From Pseudokineococcus marinus (GTDB taxonomy: Bacteria > Actinomycetota > Actinomycetes > Actinomycetales > Quadrisphaeraceae): DNA of 38,825 nt. The stretch's first letter is position 1, and each line of letters begins with the position of its first letter. Of the stretch, positions 1 through 7,808 are shown piece after piece. The notes under the pieces are model-generated. The model was not told where the DNA came from and ran no database searches. It worked only from the letters and a program-made list of their open reading frames with translations. The stretch lies in the NCBI RefSeq assembly GCF_013004605.1, contig NZ_JABEMA010000008.1, forward strand, positions 1 through 38,825, read 5' to 3'. A program made the translations under genes and the position numbers.

Positions 1-546
1 CCGACCGACCCCACCGCCCCCGACACCGCCGCGGGGGGCGCGACGACGACCGGCCCGGCGACGGGCGCGGCGGCCCGCCCCGCCGGCACGGCGACCGACC
101 TGGACGGCGACGGCGTCGTCGACGGCGCGGAGGACGGCGACGTCCTCGTCGTCGAGGACGAGCGGTCCGGCGGCGGGTCGGCGGGCCCGGGCCTCGCCCT
201 GGCGGGCCTCCTCACCGGCCTCCTCGCCCTCTTCTTCGCGGGCACCGAGTCCGCCGTCCGCGAGTGCACGCCCGACCCGGTGGGCGCCGTGGCCACGGGC
301 GTCGACGGCTACCTCACGGCGCTCCTGCTCGCCGTCGTCGCGGTGGTCCTGTCCGCCGTCGGCATCGCGCTGTCCCGCTCCTCGCGCTGGGGCGGGGCCG
401 TCGGCGTCGCGGGCGTCGTGGTCGGCGTCCTCGTCGTCGTCGTCTGGCTCCTGTCGGTGTGGGTGCTGTCGGCCGACCCCGTCGACATCGCCACCCTCAC
501 CTCCCAGGAGCAGGGCCTGCCGCTGCAGGGCTTCGGCTGCGCCTGA
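1..546 (+). CDS. Membrane protein with EF-hand-like loop, 3' part only
   Basis: The frame is open from the first base, so the true start lies outside the window; 181 codons are visible before the TGA. In order there is a Pro/Thr/Ala-rich stretch, an acidic segment at nt 97-132 that fits the EF-hand calcium loop pattern DxDxDGxxxxxE exactly (DLDGDGVVDGAE), and three hydrophobic segments typical of membrane helices at about nt 181-240, 304-372 and 391-471. The C-terminus contains two Cys residues that could form a disulfide outside the membrane. I do not recognise the family. It could be a surface-sensing or calcium-binding membrane protein, but no function is assigned. It is followed by a strong hairpin, so it probably ends its transcription unit. 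Confidence 0.6.
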   Translation, partial: PTDPTAPDTAAGGATTTGPATGAAARPAGTATDLDGDGVVDGAEDGDVLVVEDERSGGGSAGPGLALAGLLTGLLALFFAGTESAVRECTPDPVGAVATGVDGYLTALLLAVVAVVLSAVGIALSRSSRWGGAVGVAGVVVGVLVVVVWLLSVWVLSADPVDIATLTSQEQGLPLQGFGCA

Positions 547-560
547 CCCGTCCTCCGCAC

Positions 561-593
561 GAGGGCCCCGCGACCACCGGTCGCGGGGCCCTC
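561..593 (+). terminator. Perfect 15-bp hairpin after membrane protein
   Basis: Arms 561-575 and 579-593 are exact reverse complements around a 3-nt loop, 14 bp after the stop codon. No T-tract follows, as is common in high-GC actinobacteria. The position and strength suggest transcription termination. Confidence 0.65.
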
Positions 594-629
594 GTCGTCG
601 GGGCCCTCGTCGTCGGGGCCCTCGTCCTC
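585..629. repeat. Three tandem 15-bp units beside the hairpin
   Basis: A 15-bp unit, GGGGCCCTCGTCGTC, is repeated at 585-599 and 600-614 and again with one change at 615-629. The first copy overlaps the 3' arm of the preceding hairpin, so the GGGCCC core of that arm is present three times and alternative pairings are possible. Confidence 0.8.
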
Positions 630-693
630 GGCACCGGCGGACGCGCGTCGCCGCCGCGCGGCCGCGCCGCCCGACGGCCCCGCAGGTGGGAGC

Positions 694-1428
694 ATGCGCG
701 GCGTGGGACTGGGTGGAGCGCGGGGCGAGTGGGCCGACTACGAGTGGTTCCGGCTCGACGACCTGCCCGCCGCGCCGGAGCCCCGCCGGCCCGAGCGCCG
801 TCGGCCGGTCGCCTCGGAGCCCGTCGGCGAGCCCGTCCTGCCGGTCGCGGCGGCCGAGCCCGACCCGCTGGGCGACGCCGTCGGCGCCTGGCTGGACCAG
901 GACCCGCTGTGGGGGGAGGGGGAGGGGGCGAAGGTCCTCCTCGCCGACCTCGACAACCTGCGCGCCGGACCCGTGCGCTGGCGGGCGCGCATGTCGGTCG
1001 TCGTCCGGCTGGCCCGCCAGGCCGACGTGGTCGGCATCTCCGGCCAGCACGGCGCCGCCGGACGGGCCGCCCCGCACCTCGCCGAGTGGGCGGGCGCGGT
1101 GCGCGCCGTGGACGACGGCAGCGACCTCGCCGACCACGAGCTGCTGGCGGTCGCGGCGGACGTGCCCGCGTCCGCCGAGCCGCTGCGCGTCGTCGTCATG
1201 AGCAACGACGGCATCTTCGCCGACCTCGCCGAGCGGGGCCGGCTCGTGGTCGCCTCCCCGGGTGCGGACGCCCTCAGCGAGCGCCTCGACGGCGCCGCGG
1301 CCGACGTCGTCGACCTCGCCGCGCTCGAGGGGGCCCTGTCCCGCCAGCTGGCCGACCGGCTGCCGGGCCCCCTGGCCGAGCAGCTGGCCGCCGCCCTCGC
1401 CGCGGACGACGTCGCGCCCGTGGCCTGA
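694..1428 (+). CDS. Possible NYN/PIN-like domain protein
   Basis: This 244-residue protein starts at an ATG with GGTGGGAG directly upstream. The first 75 residues are a Pro/Arg-rich, probably disordered leader. The folded part begins near residue 79 with a hydrophobic strand ending in acidic residues and Asn (D85, D87, N88: LLADLDNLR). It continues with DDGSDLADHEL (D144, D147) and then a strand ending in Ser-Asn-Asp (VVVMSND, D172). An early Asp with Asn, a mid-domain acidic pair and a late S-x-D after a hydrophobic strand is the layout of NYN/PIN ribonucleases, which use clustered Asp residues to hold metal ions. The family call is by pattern only and an RNA-processing role is inference. 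It is convergent with the aminotransferase gene. Confidence 0.55.
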   Translation: MRGVGLGGARGEWADYEWFRLDDLPAAPEPRRPERRRPVASEPVGEPVLPVAAAEPDPLGDAVGAWLDQDPLWGEGEGAKVLLADLDNLRAGPVRWRARMSVVVRLARQADVVGISGQHGAAGRAAPHLAEWAGAVRAVDDGSDLADHELLAVAADVPASAEPLRVVVMSNDGIFADLAERGRLVVASPGADALSERLDGAAADVVDLAALEGALSRQLADRLPGPLAEQLAAALAADDVAPVA

Positions 1429-1437
1429 GGCCCCTCC

Positions 1438-1458
1438 CGCCGGCGCTGCCCGCCGGCG
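1438..1458. terminator. Hairpin between convergent genes
   Basis: The 8-nt palindrome CGCCGGCG occurs at 1438-1445 and 1451-1458 and can pair with itself around a 5-nt loop. It lies in the 49-bp gap between the two convergent stop codons, where a bidirectional terminator would be expected. Confidence 0.45.
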
Positions 1459-1477
1459 CCTCCCCTGGGGGCGGCCC

Positions 1478-2716
1478 TCAGCGGGCCTCGGCGAGCAGGC
1501 GCTGCAGCCGGCCGACGCCCTCGACGAGGTCGTCGTCGCCGAGGGCGTAGGACAGGCGCAGGTAGCCGCTGGGGCCGAACGCCTCCCCGGGGACCACGGC
1601 GACCTCGGCCTCGGCGAGGACCAGCTCGGCGAGCTCGGCCGAGGTGGTGGGCGTGCGTCCGCGCAGCTCGCGACCGAGGAGGCCCTGCACGCTGGGGTAG
1701 GCGTAGAAGGCCCCCCGCGGCATCGGGCAGACGACGCCGTCCACCTCGCGCAGCATCGAGACCATCGTCCGGCGGCGGCGGTCGAAGGCCTCCCGCATGG
1801 CGGCGACGGCCGACAGGTCGCTCTCGAGGGCGGCCACGGCCGCGCGCTGGGAGACGTTGGCCACGTTGGACGTGAGGTGCGACTGCAGGTTCGTGGCGGC
1901 GCGGACGACGTCGGCGGGCCCGGCCAGCCAGCCGACCCGCCACCCGGTCATGGCGTACGTCTTGGCGACGCCGTTGAGGACGACGCACGTGCTCGCCAGC
2001 TCGGGCACGACGACGGGCATGGACGCCGCCTCCGCGCCGTCGTAGACCAGGTGCTCGTAGATCTCGTCGGTGACGACCCAGACGCCGTGCTCGAGCGCCC
2101 AGCGGCCGATCGCCTCCACCTGCTCGCGGGGGTACACGGCACCCGTGGGGTTCGAGGGCGAGCAGAAGAGCAGCACCTTGGTGCGCGGCGTGCGCGCCGC
2201 CTCGAGCTGCTCGACGGTCACGAGGTAGTCGGCGTCCTCACCGGCGAACACCTCGACGGGCACCCCGCCCGCCAGGCGCACGGCCTCGGGGTAGGTCGTC
2301 CAGTAGGGGGCCGGCAGGAGCACCTCGTCGCCCGGGTCCAGGAGCGTCGCGAAGGCCGTGTACACCGCCTGCTTGCCGCCGTTGGTGACGAGCACCTGCG
2401 CCGGGTCGAGCTCGAGCCCGGAGTCGCGCGCCGTCTTGGCGGCGATCGCCCGGCGCAGCTCGGGCAGGCCGGCCGCGGGGGTGTACCGGTGGTTCTCCGG
2501 CCGCCGCGCCGCGGCGACCGCCGCCTCGACCACCGGCGCGGGCGTGGGGAAGTCGGGCTCGCCCGCGCCGAAGCCGATGACGGGGCGGCCCTCGGCCTTG
2601 AGGGCCTTGGCGCGGGCGTCGACGGCCAGGGTGGCCGACTCGGCGATGCCGCCGACCCGGGCGGACACCCGGGCGCGGGACGGGGCGGGGGCGGGGGCGT
2701 CCGTCTGGGGGCTCAC
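1478..2716 (-). CDS. aspC: Class I PLP-dependent aminotransferase (aspartate aminotransferase-like)
   Basis: This 412-residue protein belongs to fold-type I aminotransferases, which move an amino group between an amino acid such as aspartate and a 2-oxo acid in the cytoplasm. Visible motifs in order are [12 protein letters not shown] (about 48-59), NGGKQAVY (112-119), the NPTG loop with N189, [11 protein letters not shown] with D217 and Y220, the PLP lysine K252 in [16 protein letters not shown], and GYLRLSYA near the end for carboxylate binding. The start is a GTG preceded on the minus strand by GGGAGGA; the open frame extends upstream through the tRNA gene, so a longer start is wrong. An aspC-like gene divergent from tRNA-Trp/secE is a familiar actinobacterial arrangement. 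Aspartate is the likely but unproven substrate. Confidence 0.9.
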   Translation of the reverse strand: MSPQTDAPAPAPSRARVSARVGGIAESATLAVDARAKALKAEGRPVIGFGAGEPDFPTPAPVVEAAVAAARRPENHRYTPAAGLPELRRAIAAKTARDSGLELDPAQVLVTNGGKQAVYTAFATLLDPGDEVLLPAPYWTTYPEAVRLAGGVPVEVFAGEDADYLVTVEQLEAARTPRTKVLLFCSPSNPTGAVYPREQVEAIGRWALEHGVWVVTDEIYEHLVYDGAEAASMPVVVPELASTCVVLNGVAKTYAMTGWRVGWLAGPADVVRAATNLQSHLTSNVANVSQRAAVAALESDLSAVAAMREAFDRRRRTMVSMLREVDGVVCPMPRGAFYAYPSVQGLLGRELRGRTPTTSAELAELVLAEAEVAVVPGEAFGPSGYLRLSYALGDDDLVEGVGRLQRLLAEAR

Positions 2717-2848
2717 GCCGCGATCCTCCCACCGCGGTTCCCCCGCGGGCGGGGAGGACCGGCCGCTGGACCGCGTCGTCCCGGGCGCGACGGCGGGGAC
2801 CGGTGCGCCGGCGTCGACGAGGGGCCGGCGGGCGGCGGGGCTCGGCGG

Positions 2849-2879
2849 TTCGACTCCGGCGGTGGTCGCCGCGTACAGT
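2849..2879 (+). promoter_or_regulatory. Candidate promoter for tRNA-Trp and secE
   Basis: TTCGAC at 2849-2854 and TACAGT at 2874-2879 resemble -35 and -10 boxes with a 19-bp spacer, about 65 bp before the tRNA. The long spacer makes this tentative. Confidence 0.35.
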
Positions 2880-2943
2880 GACGGTCGGCTGCACAGGTGC
2901 GCCGTCCGCCGCCCTCGGGCGCGGTCGGCGGCCGCGTGGCCGA

Positions 2944-3016
2944 AGGGCAGTGGCGCAATTGGTAGCGCACCGGTCTCCAAAACCGGCGGTTGTGGGTTCG
3001 AGTCCCTCCTGCCCTG
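2944..3016 (+). tRNA. tRNA-Trp (CCA anticodon)
   Basis: The 73-nt cloverleaf can be drawn directly. The acceptor arm AGGGCAG (2944-2950) pairs with CTGCCCT (3009-3015) and is followed by discriminator G3016. The anticodon stem CCGGT/ACCGG encloses the loop CTCCAAA with anticodon CCA at 2977-2979, and the T arm carries GGTTCGAGTCC. The 3' CCA is not encoded. It lies 142 bp before secE, the standard actinobacterial position, and may be transcribed with it. Confidence 0.96.
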
Positions 3017-3158
3017 CGGACGTCGGCTCCTCCGGGGGTCGGCGTGGCAGCCGAGCGGACCGGCGCGGGGGGCGCCCAGGCGGGCGCCGTCGCGCGGGTC
3101 CGACCGTGGCGGGCGACCCCGCCGAGACCTCCGACCGACGCCCCAGGCAGGAGCCCCT

Positions 3159-3461
3159 GTGACGCACGCCGACGCGGCCGACGCCCCCCGTCCCGGAGGG
3201 GACGCCTCCGGCGAGGGCGGCGGCTCCTCGCCGGCCCGGCGTCGCGGGGCCGAGGCCGAGCGCCCGGGGCCCGGGGCGCGGCTCGTCCGCTTCCTGCGCG
3301 AGGTGGTGGCCGAGCTCCGCAAGGTCGTGCGCCCCACGCGTCGCGAGCTCCTCACCTACACCTCGGTCGTGCTCGTCTTCGTGGCCGTCGTCATGCTCTA
3401 CGTCTCCGGCCTGGACTACGTCTTCGGGCGAGCCGTCCTGTGGGTCTTCGGCGGCGGCTGA
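3159..3461 (+). CDS. secE: Preprotein translocase subunit SecE
   Basis: This small membrane subunit clamps SecY in the Sec translocon. The protein has 100 residues: a disordered Gly/Ala/Glu-rich N-terminus (about 1-40), the conserved amphipathic segment [21 protein letters not shown] (about 44-64), and one transmembrane helix (about 67-83). The single-helix form is typical of Gram-positive bacteria. The GTG start has GCAGGAG 5 nt upstream and was preferred over a much longer upstream frame that would cover the tRNA. It sits directly before nusG, as in most bacteria, while its partner secY is about 27 kb downstream in the same window. Confidence 0.93.
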   Translation: MTHADAADAPRPGGDASGEGGGSSPARRRGAEAERPGPGARLVRFLREVVAELRKVVRPTRRELLTYTSVVLVFVAVVMLYVSGLDYVFGRAVLWVFGGG

Positions 3462-3543
3462 GCCGCCCTCCCGACCCGACCCCCCACCTCGCGGTGGACG
3501 CGCGCCCCCACCGCCCAGCACGCCGGAAGGCAGGCCCACCCCC

Positions 3544-4419
3544 GTGACCGAGCAGCAGGCCGAGCAGGCCCACGACGAGCAGGCCCAGGACGAGCAGGCC
3601 CAGGACGAGCAGGCACCGCACGTGGACGACGACCAGGCGGACCCCGCGGTCGAGGACGCCCTGGACCGCGAGCTGGCGGCCGAGGGCGCCGAGGCCGACG
3701 GGTCCCCCGCCGAGGACGCGTCCTCCTCCGACGACGCCCCCGCGGCCGAGGAGGCCCCGGGCGACGGCGCCGTCGGCCCGGTCGACGTCGACGCCTCCGA
3801 CGACGAGGGCGACCCGGTCGAGGAGTTCAAGGCCGCCCTGCGGCGCGAGCCCGGCGACTGGTACGTCGTCCACTCCTACGCGGGCTACGAGAACCGCGTG
3901 AAGGCGAACCTCGAGAACCGCATCACCAGCCTCAACATGGAGGACTACATCTACGGGGTCGAGGTCCCCATGGAGGAGGTGACGGAGATCAAGAACGGCC
4001 AGCGCAAGCTCGTGCGCCGCGTCCGGATCCCCGGCTACGTCCTCGTCCGCATGGACCTCACCGACGAGTCGTGGGGCGCCGTCCGCCACACCCCGGGCGT
4101 CACCGGGTTCGTGGGGCACACCCACCAGCCCGTGCCGCTGAGCCACGACGAGGTCTTCTCCATGCTGGCCCCGACGATCGCCCCCCGCGAGCAGCGCCAG
4201 GCCGCCGGCGGCGGCGGTGGCGGCCAGCAGCCGTCGCGCCCCACCGAGGTCGACTTCGAGGTCGGCGAGTCCGTCACCGTCATGGAGCCGCCGTTCGAGA
4301 CGCTCCCGGCGACCATCACCGAGATCAACGCGGACGCCCAGAAGCTCAAGGTCCTCGTGTCGATCTTCGGTCGCGAGACGCCGGTCGAGCTCGCCTTCAC
4401 CCAGGTCGCCAAGCTCTAG
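3544..4419 (+). CDS. nusG: Transcription termination/antitermination factor NusG
   Basis: NusG binds RNA polymerase at the clamp and couples it to Rho or to the ribosome through S10. The 291-residue protein has an acidic, Gln/Ala/Asp/Glu-rich extension (1 to about 100), an NGN domain starting at [16 protein letters not shown] (about 105-210), a Gly-rich linker (GGGGGGQQ) and a C-terminal KOW domain (about 233-291, [19 protein letters not shown]). Many bacterial NusG proteins have about 180 residues; long acidic N-termini are common in actinobacteria. The first codons include three tandem 15-bp units (3574-3618) encoding DEQAQ-type repeats. GTG start, with GGAAGG upstream. Confidence 0.95.
   Translation: MTEQQAEQAHDEQAQDEQAQDEQAPHVDDDQADPAVEDALDRELAAEGAEADGSPAEDASSSDDAPAAEEAPGDGAVGPVDVDASDDEGDPVEEFKAALRREPGDWYVVHSYAGYENRVKANLENRITSLNMEDYIYGVEVPMEEVTEIKNGQRKLVRRVRIPGYVLVRMDLTDESWGAVRHTPGVTGFVGHTHQPVPLSHDEVFSMLAPTIAPREQRQAAGGGGGGQQPSRPTEVDFEVGESVTVMEPPFETLPATITEINADAQKLKVLVSIFGRETPVELAFTQVAKL
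3574..3618 (+). repeat. Three 15-bp coding repeats in nusG leader region
   Basis: The unit GACGAGCAGGCCCAG occurs at 3574-3588 and 3589-3603, with a diverged third copy at 3604-3618. It encodes the pentapeptide DEQAQ within the acidic N-terminal extension of NusG. Confidence 0.8.
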
Positions 4420-4428
4420 GCGCCCACC

Positions 4429-4530
4429 GGGCGGCCGCCGCCCCGCCGCGCGCGGGGCCGGCCGCCCGCCCCCCTGACCACCGGCGGCGAGTCAGCGCCG
4501 CCGGCCCCGGGGCGCCCGTCGGCGCCCCGG
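4429..4530 (+). terminator. Two hairpins between nusG and rplK
   Basis: The first hairpin pairs 4429-4436 with 4460-4467 and has an inner stem 4441-4446/4452-4457. The second is a perfect 10-bp stem, 4507-4516/4521-4530, with a 4-nt loop. They fill the 154-bp gap between nusG and rplK and could terminate or attenuate transcription, or act as the leader of the L11-L1 operon. Confidence 0.5.
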
Positions 4531-4573
4531 CCCGCGCCAGCGGGACCTGCGACACTAGAGACGAGGACGTGCC

Positions 4574-5005
4574 ATGCCCCCCAAGAAGAGGGTCTCCGGG
4601 CTCATCAAGCTCCAGATCAAGGCCGGCGCCGCGACGCCGGCCCCGCCGATCGGCCCCGCGCTGGGCCAGCACGGCGTGAACATCATGGAGTTCTGCAAGG
4701 CCTACAACGCCGCCACGGAGTCCCAGCGCGGCAACGTGGTCCCGGTGGAGATCACGGTCTACGAGGACCGCTCCTTCACCTTCATCACCAAGACCCCGCC
4801 GGCCGCCGAGCTCATCAAGAAGGCCGCGGGCGTCGACAAGGGCTCCCCGACGCCGCACACGACGAAGGTCGCGAGCCTCACCGCCGAGCAGGTCCGCGCC
4901 ATCGCGGAGCAGAAGCTCGAGGACCTCAACGCCAACGACGTGGACGCCGCCAGCAAGATCATCGCGGGCACCGCCCGGTCGATGGGCATCACCGTCCAGG
5001 GCTGA
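4574..5005 (+). CDS. rplK: 50S ribosomal protein L11
   Basis: L11 binds the GTPase-associated centre of 23S rRNA with L10/L12 and is the site where thiopeptides such as thiostrepton act. The 143-residue length is normal. The N-terminal domain shows the proline-rich helix region [19 protein letters not shown], and the C-terminal RNA-binding domain contains [14 protein letters not shown] and ends with [12 protein letters not shown]. The ATG is preceded by a weak purine-rich site (GACGAGGAC). It forms an operon with rplA, whose start is 160 bp downstream. Confidence 0.96.
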   Translation: MPPKKRVSGLIKLQIKAGAATPAPPIGPALGQHGVNIMEFCKAYNAATESQRGNVVPVEITVYEDRSFTFITKTPPAAELIKKAAGVDKGSPTPHTTKVASLTAEQVRAIAEQKLEDLNANDVDAASKIIAGTARSMGITVQG

Positions 5006-5020
5006 GCCCCGCGCGCGCAC

Positions 5021-5062
5021 CGCCGGCCGGTCCTCCGGCCGGCGCCCCCCGGCCCGCCGGGG
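5021..5062 (+). promoter_or_regulatory. Two hairpins between rplK and rplA
   Basis: A perfect 10-bp stem (5021-5030/5035-5044, loop TCCT) is followed at once by a 6-bp stem (5047-5052/5057-5062). L1 is known to repress its own mRNA in other bacteria by binding an RNA that mimics 23S rRNA. These hairpins could be such a site, but I did not identify the L1-binding motif. Confidence 0.35.
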
Positions 5063-5165
5063 ACCCGCAGGACCCGCACCACCAGTGGCAGGGCCCGCGC
5101 TGGCCCGCCGACCACGACTCCACCCACCCCACCGCGGCGCACCGCCGCGACCACGAGGAGCTGAC

Positions 5166-5879
5166 ATGCGCAGCAAGAAGTACCGCGCCTCCGCCGAGAA
5201 GATCGACGACACGCGCCTCTACGCGCCCCTGGACGCCGTGCGCCTGGCCCGCGAGACGTCGACGACCTCCTACGACGCCACGGTCGAGGTCGCCATGCGC
5301 CTCGGCGTCGACCCGCGCAAGGCCGACCAGATCGTCCGCGGCACGGTCAACCTGCCGCACGGCACGGGCAAGACCGCCCGCGTGCTCGTCTTCGCGACGG
5401 GCGAGCGCGCCGCGCAGGCCGAGGCCGCCGGCGCCGACGTCGTCGGCGGCGACGAGCTCATCGAGCGCGTCCAGGGCGGCTTCCTGGACTTCGACGCGGC
5501 GGTCGCCACGCCCGACCTCATGGGCAAGGTCGGTCGCCTGGGCCGCGTGCTCGGCCCGCGCGGCCTCATGCCGAACCCGCGCACCGGCACGGTCACCATG
5601 GACGTCGCCAAGGCCGTGTCCGACATCAAGGGCGGCCGGATCGAGTTCCGGGTCGACAAGCACTCCAACCTCCACTTCGTCGTGGGCAAGACGTCCTTCA
5701 CGGACACCCAGCTCGTGGAGAACTACGGCGCCGCCCTCGACGAGGTGCTGCGGCTCAAGCCGTCGGCGTCCAAGGGCCGCTACATCAGCAAGGCGACGAT
5801 GACGACGACGATGGGCCCGGGCATCCCGCTCGACGCCTCGCGCACCCGCGGCCTCCTCGAGGAGACCCCGGCGGTCTGA
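5166..5879 (+). CDS. rplA: 50S ribosomal protein L1
   Basis: L1 forms the mobile stalk near the E site and helps release deacylated tRNA; in many bacteria it also represses its own operon. The 237-residue protein begins [14 protein letters not shown]. The ATG follows GAGGAG by about 5 nt; an in-frame upstream start at 5085 adds residues not seen in L1. The family signature is visible as [21 protein letters not shown] near residues 123-143, followed by the RNA-contacting [20 protein letters not shown]. It is followed by a strong terminator-like hairpin that separates it from rplJL. Confidence 0.96.
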   Translation: MRSKKYRASAEKIDDTRLYAPLDAVRLARETSTTSYDATVEVAMRLGVDPRKADQIVRGTVNLPHGTGKTARVLVFATGERAAQAEAAGADVVGGDELIERVQGGFLDFDAAVATPDLMGKVGRLGRVLGPRGLMPNPRTGTVTMDVAKAVSDIKGGRIEFRVDKHSNLHFVVGKTSFTDTQLVENYGAALDEVLRLKPSASKGRYISKATMTTTMGPGIPLDASRTRGLLEETPAV

Positions 5880-5931
5880 CCGCCACCGGGGCCGGGAGCC
5901 GATCGGCACCCGGCCCCGGCCCGCTGCAGCG

Positions 5932-5966
5932 CGAGAGCCCCCGCCCCTCCCGGGCGGGGGCTCTCG
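5932..5966 (+). terminator. 15-bp hairpin terminator after rplA
   Basis: Arms 5932-5946 and 5952-5966 are perfect reverse complements with a 5-nt loop. The hairpin begins 53 bp after the rplA stop and lies before the rplJ promoter, so it marks the end of the rplKA unit. Confidence 0.75.
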
Positions 5967-6017
5967 TGCGCCCGGGGGTCGCCCGCCCGGGGGAGGGGAC
6001 CGCGCCGGGGCGGCGAT

Positions 6018-6047
6018 TTGGAGGCAGGCGCTCCGGCCGCCTACTCT
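6018..6047 (+). promoter_or_regulatory. Candidate rplJ promoter
   Basis: TTGGAG (6018-6023) and TACTCT (6042-6047) are separated by 18 bp. The position fits: just after the rplA terminator and just before the structured rplJ leader, giving a 5' leader of roughly 230 nt. Confidence 0.5.
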
Positions 6048-6059
6048 TCCCCCGACCGA

Positions 6060-6200
6060 AGACCGCCGGTCGCCGTCCGCCCGCGGACGGCGCCAAGGTC
6101 CCGCGTTCGACGCGGGTGCCGGCGCAGGTGCCAGCAGCTCCGACGCGGACCCCAGGGTGCGCGTCGCCCCGAGCCCCGTGCGCCTCGCGCCGGGGCTCTC
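6060..6200 (+). promoter_or_regulatory. L10-leader-like RNA with attenuator hairpin
   Basis: The leader starts with AAGACCGCCGGT, which resembles my memory of the L10 leader core. A three-way junction can be drawn: closing stem 6065-6070/6118-6123, hairpin 6071-6079/6084-6092 (9 bp) and hairpin 6100-6105/6111-6116. Further on, 6171-6178 pairs with 6191-6198 (8 bp) as a terminator-like stem. In known L10 leaders the L10-L12 complex binds a kink-turn RNA and represses its own operon. The base pairs are visible; the family assignment is from memory and should be tested against the Rfam L10_leader model. Confidence 0.55.
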
Positions 6201-6284
6201 GTCGTCCTCGGGGCCGACCCGGTGGGCCGCCCCCGGGCGGCCCACCGGCGGTGGTGACCACCCACCCACCCCGGAAGGAGGGCC

Positions 6285-6857
6285 ATGGCGAACCCTGAGA
6301 AGGAAGCGGCGGTCGCCGAGCTGGCGGAGAAGTTCCGCGGCTCGAACGCCGCCGTGCTCACCGAGTACCGCGGGCTCACCGTCGCGCAGCTCAAGCGGCT
6401 GCGGCGCGCGCTGGGCGAGAACGCGACGTACTCCGTCTCGAAGAACACGCTGACGAAGATCGCGGCCCGCCAGGCCGGCGTCGAGGCCTTCGACGCCGAC
6501 CTCAACGGCCCCACGGCCATCGCGTTCGTCACCGGCGACCCGGTGGAGGCGGCGAAGGGCCTGCGCGACTTCGCGCGCGACAACCCGCAGCTCGTCATCA
6601 AGGCCGGCCTGCTCGACGGCCGCGCCGTGAGCGCGGCCGAGGTCACGCAGCTCGCCGACCTCGAGTCCCGCGAGGTCCTGCTCGCCAAGGCCGCGGGCGC
6701 CATGAAGGCGACCCTGTCGCGGGGCGCCTTCGTCCTCGCCGCGCCGCTGTCCAAGGCGGTCCGGACCGTCGAGGCGCTGCGCGTCGAGCGCGAGGCCCAG
6801 GGCGGCGGGTCCGCCGACGCCGCCGAGGCGGCCGAGCCCGCCACCGCGGACGCCTGA
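6285..6857 (+). CDS. rplJ: 50S ribosomal protein L10
   Basis: L10 anchors L12 dimers to the 50S stalk base. The 190-residue protein begins [43 protein letters not shown], with the family's LxxxLR-type region and [11 protein letters not shown] near residues 49-59. The C-terminal helix that holds L12 is followed by an Ala/Glu-rich tail ([12 protein letters not shown]) that makes it slightly long. The ATG has a strong GGAAGGAGG site. It is the first gene after the leader RNA, as expected for autoregulation. Confidence 0.96.
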   Translation: MANPEKEAAVAELAEKFRGSNAAVLTEYRGLTVAQLKRLRRALGENATYSVSKNTLTKIAARQAGVEAFDADLNGPTAIAFVTGDPVEAAKGLRDFARDNPQLVIKAGLLDGRAVSAAEVTQLADLESREVLLAKAAGAMKATLSRGAFVLAAPLSKAVRTVEALRVEREAQGGGSADAAEAAEPATADA

Positions 6858-7028
6858 GCCGCACCACCCACCCGCGCGCGGCCCCGGCCGCCCGCACGCG
6901 CCCGCCCGCGGGCGCCGCACCGCACCGCACCGCCCGACGAACCCGCTCGCACCGCCCGGTGACCCCCTGGTGACCGGGGACCGGTGACGGGCACCCCGAC
7001 GAGGGACCGACCAGAGAGGACCGCCCCC

Positions 7029-7418
7029 ATGGCGAAGCTCAGCACCGACGAGCTGCTCGACGCGTTCAAGGAGCTCACGCTCATCGAGCTCTCCGACTTC
7101 GTGAAGAAGTTCGAGGAGACCTTCGACGTCACCGCCGCCGCCCCCGTGGCCGTGGCCGGCGGCGGCGCCGCCGGTGGCGGCGCGCCCGCCGAGGCCGAGG
7201 AGGAGAAGACGGAGTTCGACGTCGTCCTCGAGGCCGCCGGCGACAAGAAGATCCAGGTCATCAAGGAGGTGCGCGCCCTCACGAGCCTCGGCCTGAAGGA
7301 GGCCAAGGACCTCGTGGACGGCGCCCCCAAGAACGTCCTCGAGGGCGTGGCCAAGGACGCGGCCGACGCGGCGAAGGCGCAGCTCGAGGGCGCCGGCGCC
7401 ACCGTCACCGTCAAGTGA
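7029..7418 (+). CDS. rplL: 50S ribosomal protein L7/L12
   Basis: L12 dimers form the flexible stalk that recruits and stimulates translational GTPases such as EF-G and EF-Tu, both encoded downstream here. The 129-residue protein has an N-terminal dimerisation helix pair ([29 protein letters not shown]), an Ala/Gly-rich hinge (about 37-59) and a globular factor-binding domain ([24 protein letters not shown] to the end) with [13 protein letters not shown]. The ATG at 7029 with GAGAGGA upstream was chosen over an in-frame start at 6984, which would add a non-homologous tail. Confidence 0.96.
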   Translation: MAKLSTDELLDAFKELTLIELSDFVKKFEETFDVTAAAPVAVAGGGAAGGGAPAEAEEEKTEFDVVLEAAGDKKIQVIKEVRALTSLGLKEAKDLVDGAPKNVLEGVAKDAADAAKAQLEGAGATVTVK

Positions 7419-7424
7419 CGACCC

Positions 7425-7456
7425 CCGCCGCCCGCCGCTGACGCGGCGGACGGCGG
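7425..7456 (+). terminator. Hairpin between rplL and rpoB
   Basis: Arms 7425-7438 and 7443-7456 pair over 14 positions with one C/A mismatch and a TGAC loop, 6 bp after the rplL stop. A partial terminator here would set the ratio of L12 to RNA polymerase, as known in other bacteria. Confidence 0.6.
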
Positions 7457-7544
7457 AGAGCACCCCCGCCCCTCGCCGCGTGCGCCGGCCCCCCTCCGCG
7501 TGCACCGGCGACGGGGCCGACGAGGTCGCTCCGGCGCGCCCGGC

Positions 7545-7573
7545 TTGACCGGGGGCGCCCCCTGGGCGAGAGT
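7545..7573 (+). promoter_or_regulatory. Candidate upstream rpoB promoter
   Basis: TTGACC at 7545-7550 is a good -35 box; 17 bp later GAGAGT (7568-7573) is a weak -10. It lies in the 390-bp gap between rplL and rpoB. Confidence 0.35.
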
Positions 7574-7647
7574 TCCCACGCACCAGCCCGGCCGCCCGGT
7601 CACCCGCGGCGGCCCGCGGCCCCGACGACGACGTCGCCGCCGCCGGT

Positions 7648-7677
7648 TGGACACGCGAGCCTGCCTGCGACTACGCT
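7648..7677 (+). promoter_or_regulatory. Candidate proximal rpoB promoter
   Basis: TGGACA (7648-7653) and TACGCT (7672-7677) are separated by 18 bp, about 130 bp before the rpoB start. The -10 type is the same as that proposed before infA. Apart from this, the other candidate promoter and the hairpin after rplL, I see nothing coding in the gap 7419-7808. Confidence 0.45.
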
Positions 7678-7808
7678 CGCGACTTCGCCCTGTCCTGCGC
7701 CGACCCCTCAGATGCCCGCGTCCCGTGACGACGCGCCGGTGGGGGGTGTCCGGCAGCGCCCCCCAGGACGGCGACCGATCCGCCCGCAGGCACGTGGAAG
7801 GACCCTCC

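Noticed and set aside
2717..3355. Extension of the minus-strand aminotransferase through the tRNA and secE
   Set aside because: It would overlap tRNA-Trp and secE on the other strand; the GTG at 2716 with GGGAGGA is the natural start.
4541..4573. Promoter directly before rplK
   Set aside because: GACACT at 4551 could be a -10 box, but no -35 partner is present and the start codon is too close for a normal leader.
7500..7808. N-terminal extension of rpoB by about 100 codons
   Set aside because: The extension has no resemblance to RpoB, covers the promoter region and lacks a good ribosome-binding site. The TTG at 7809 gives the known start.
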